A DNA stretch of 64,000 bases from Mesorhizobium sp. INR15 (GTDB lineage: Bacteria > Pseudomonadota > Alphaproteobacteria > Rhizobiales > Rhizobiaceae). Shown here one piece after another: positions 63,490 through 64,000 of the stretch. Below the pieces are notes generated by a model, which did no database searches, had not been told where the DNA came from, and saw only the letters and a program-made list of their open reading frames with translations. The DNA is taken from positions 4,536,001 through 4,600,000 of the forward strand of contig NZ_CP045496.1 of assembly GCF_015500075.1 (NCBI RefSeq). Reading direction: 5' to 3'. Both the position numbers and the translations under genes were made by a program. Positions within the stretch are counted from its first letter, which is position 1, and each line of letters starts with the position of its first letter.

Positions 63490-64000
63490 ATGACCGATCG
63501 GCTGCGCCTTACCATTCTTGGCTGCGGGTCGTCGCCTGGCACGCCGCGCATTACCGGTGACTGGGGCAATTGCGATCCATCAAATCCGAGGAACCGGCGC
63601 ACGCGCGCCGCGGCATTGGTCGAGCGCATAGCGCCAAACGGCGCTCGCACCACCGTCGTCATCGACACGGGTCCGGATTTCCGTGAACAGATGCTGCGGG
63701 CCGATGTCCGTCGCATCGATGCTGTCATCTACACGCATCCTCATGCCGACCACATCCACGGCATCGACGATCTGCGCGGCTATGTCCTGGACCAGCGCCG
63801 GCTGATCGACATTCACGCCGACGAACCAACGCTGCTGCGGCTGCGCGAGGCCTTCGGCTATTGTTTTGAAACACCGCTCGGCAGCTCTTATCCGCCAATC
63901 TTGCGGGCGCATGTCATCGATCACGGCAAGCCGGTTGTGATTGAAGGCGAGGGCGGTGCCCTCACCCTTGAGCCCTTGCCGCAGATCCATGGCGACATCA
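63490..64000 (+). CDS. MBL-fold metallohydrolase, PhnP-like (partial)
   Basis: The first 170 codons are in the window and the gene runs off the right edge. The protein has RLTILGCGSSPGTPRITGDW, TVVIDTGPDFREQ and the zinc motif AVIYTHPHADHIHGIDDLRG (HxHxDH). It belongs to the PhnP/phosphoribosyl cyclic phosphodiesterase-like branch that often follows tatD in alphaproteobacteria. The substrate is not certain. Confidence 0.9.
   Translation, partial: MTDRLRLTILGCGSSPGTPRITGDWGNCDPSNPRNRRTRAAALVERIAPNGARTTVVIDTGPDFREQMLRADVRRIDAVIYTHPHADHIHGIDDLRGYVLDQRRLIDIHADEPTLLRLREAFGYCFETPLGSSYPPILRAHVIDHGKPVVIEGEGGALTLEPLPQIHGDI

Overview
The window looks like high-GC alphaproteobacterial (Rhizobiales, probably Mesorhizobium/Phyllobacteriaceae-like) chromosome. 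The grounds are the right-hand housekeeping block (TPR protein, RlpA, DacC, tmk, holB, metG, tatD, MBL hydrolase), an IalB-family remnant and rhizobial-type exopolysaccharide (EPS) genes. The genus is an inference; I could not run a search.

Layout. (1) 1-12834 is one polysaccharide cluster. It holds a 3-acetamido-sugar pathway (Gfo/Idh dehydrogenase, hexapeptide acetyltransferase, DegT aminotransferase), three glycosyltransferases, a polysaccharide deacetylase, two tandem acyltransferases, a Wzx-like flippase and a FemAB/CelD-like GNAT. (2) 13419-27642 is the most unusual part. A divergent locus encodes a 1258-residue secreted collagen-like protein with 269 Gly-X-Y triplets rich in Thr/Ser. 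With it are a DUF4347 paralogue ending in a collagen stub, a type I secretion ABC transporter, its HlyD adaptor and a Sel1-repeat protein. On the opposite strand lie two overlapping glycosyltransferase genes, one of which resembles animal procollagen galactosyltransferase (GLT25D/COLGALT), and an HExxH metallopeptidase. I infer a secreted, glycosylated bacterial collagen system. (3) 27654-50657 is a second EPS cluster: Crp/Fnr regulator, GDP-mannose supply (a GMP-epimerase fusion and a phosphomannomutase), Wzz/ExoP-type co-polymerase, ExoY-type initiating transferase, ExoF-type export protein, five glycosyltransferases, a glycoside hydrolase with DUF4214, a LuxR-type regulator with a degenerate receiver, and a Wzy/ExoQ-like polymerase. 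(4) 51161-53480 is a graveyard of truncated and frameshifted genes (IalB, LOG family, EamA, GH108), followed by an ArsR-type gene. (5) tRNA-Ser(UGA) at 54564-54653 marks the edge of the accessory region. (6) 54859-64000 is conserved core genome.

How the parts fit. Clusters 1 and 3 supply precursors, glycosyltransferases, flipping, polymerisation and export for surface polysaccharide. The collagen locus between them would add a fibrous secreted protein to the same surface or biofilm matrix. A diverged direct repeat (318-497 and 41699-41878), whose left copy carries a dead start of a glycosyltransferase gene, shows that the accessory region was built partly by duplication and recombination.
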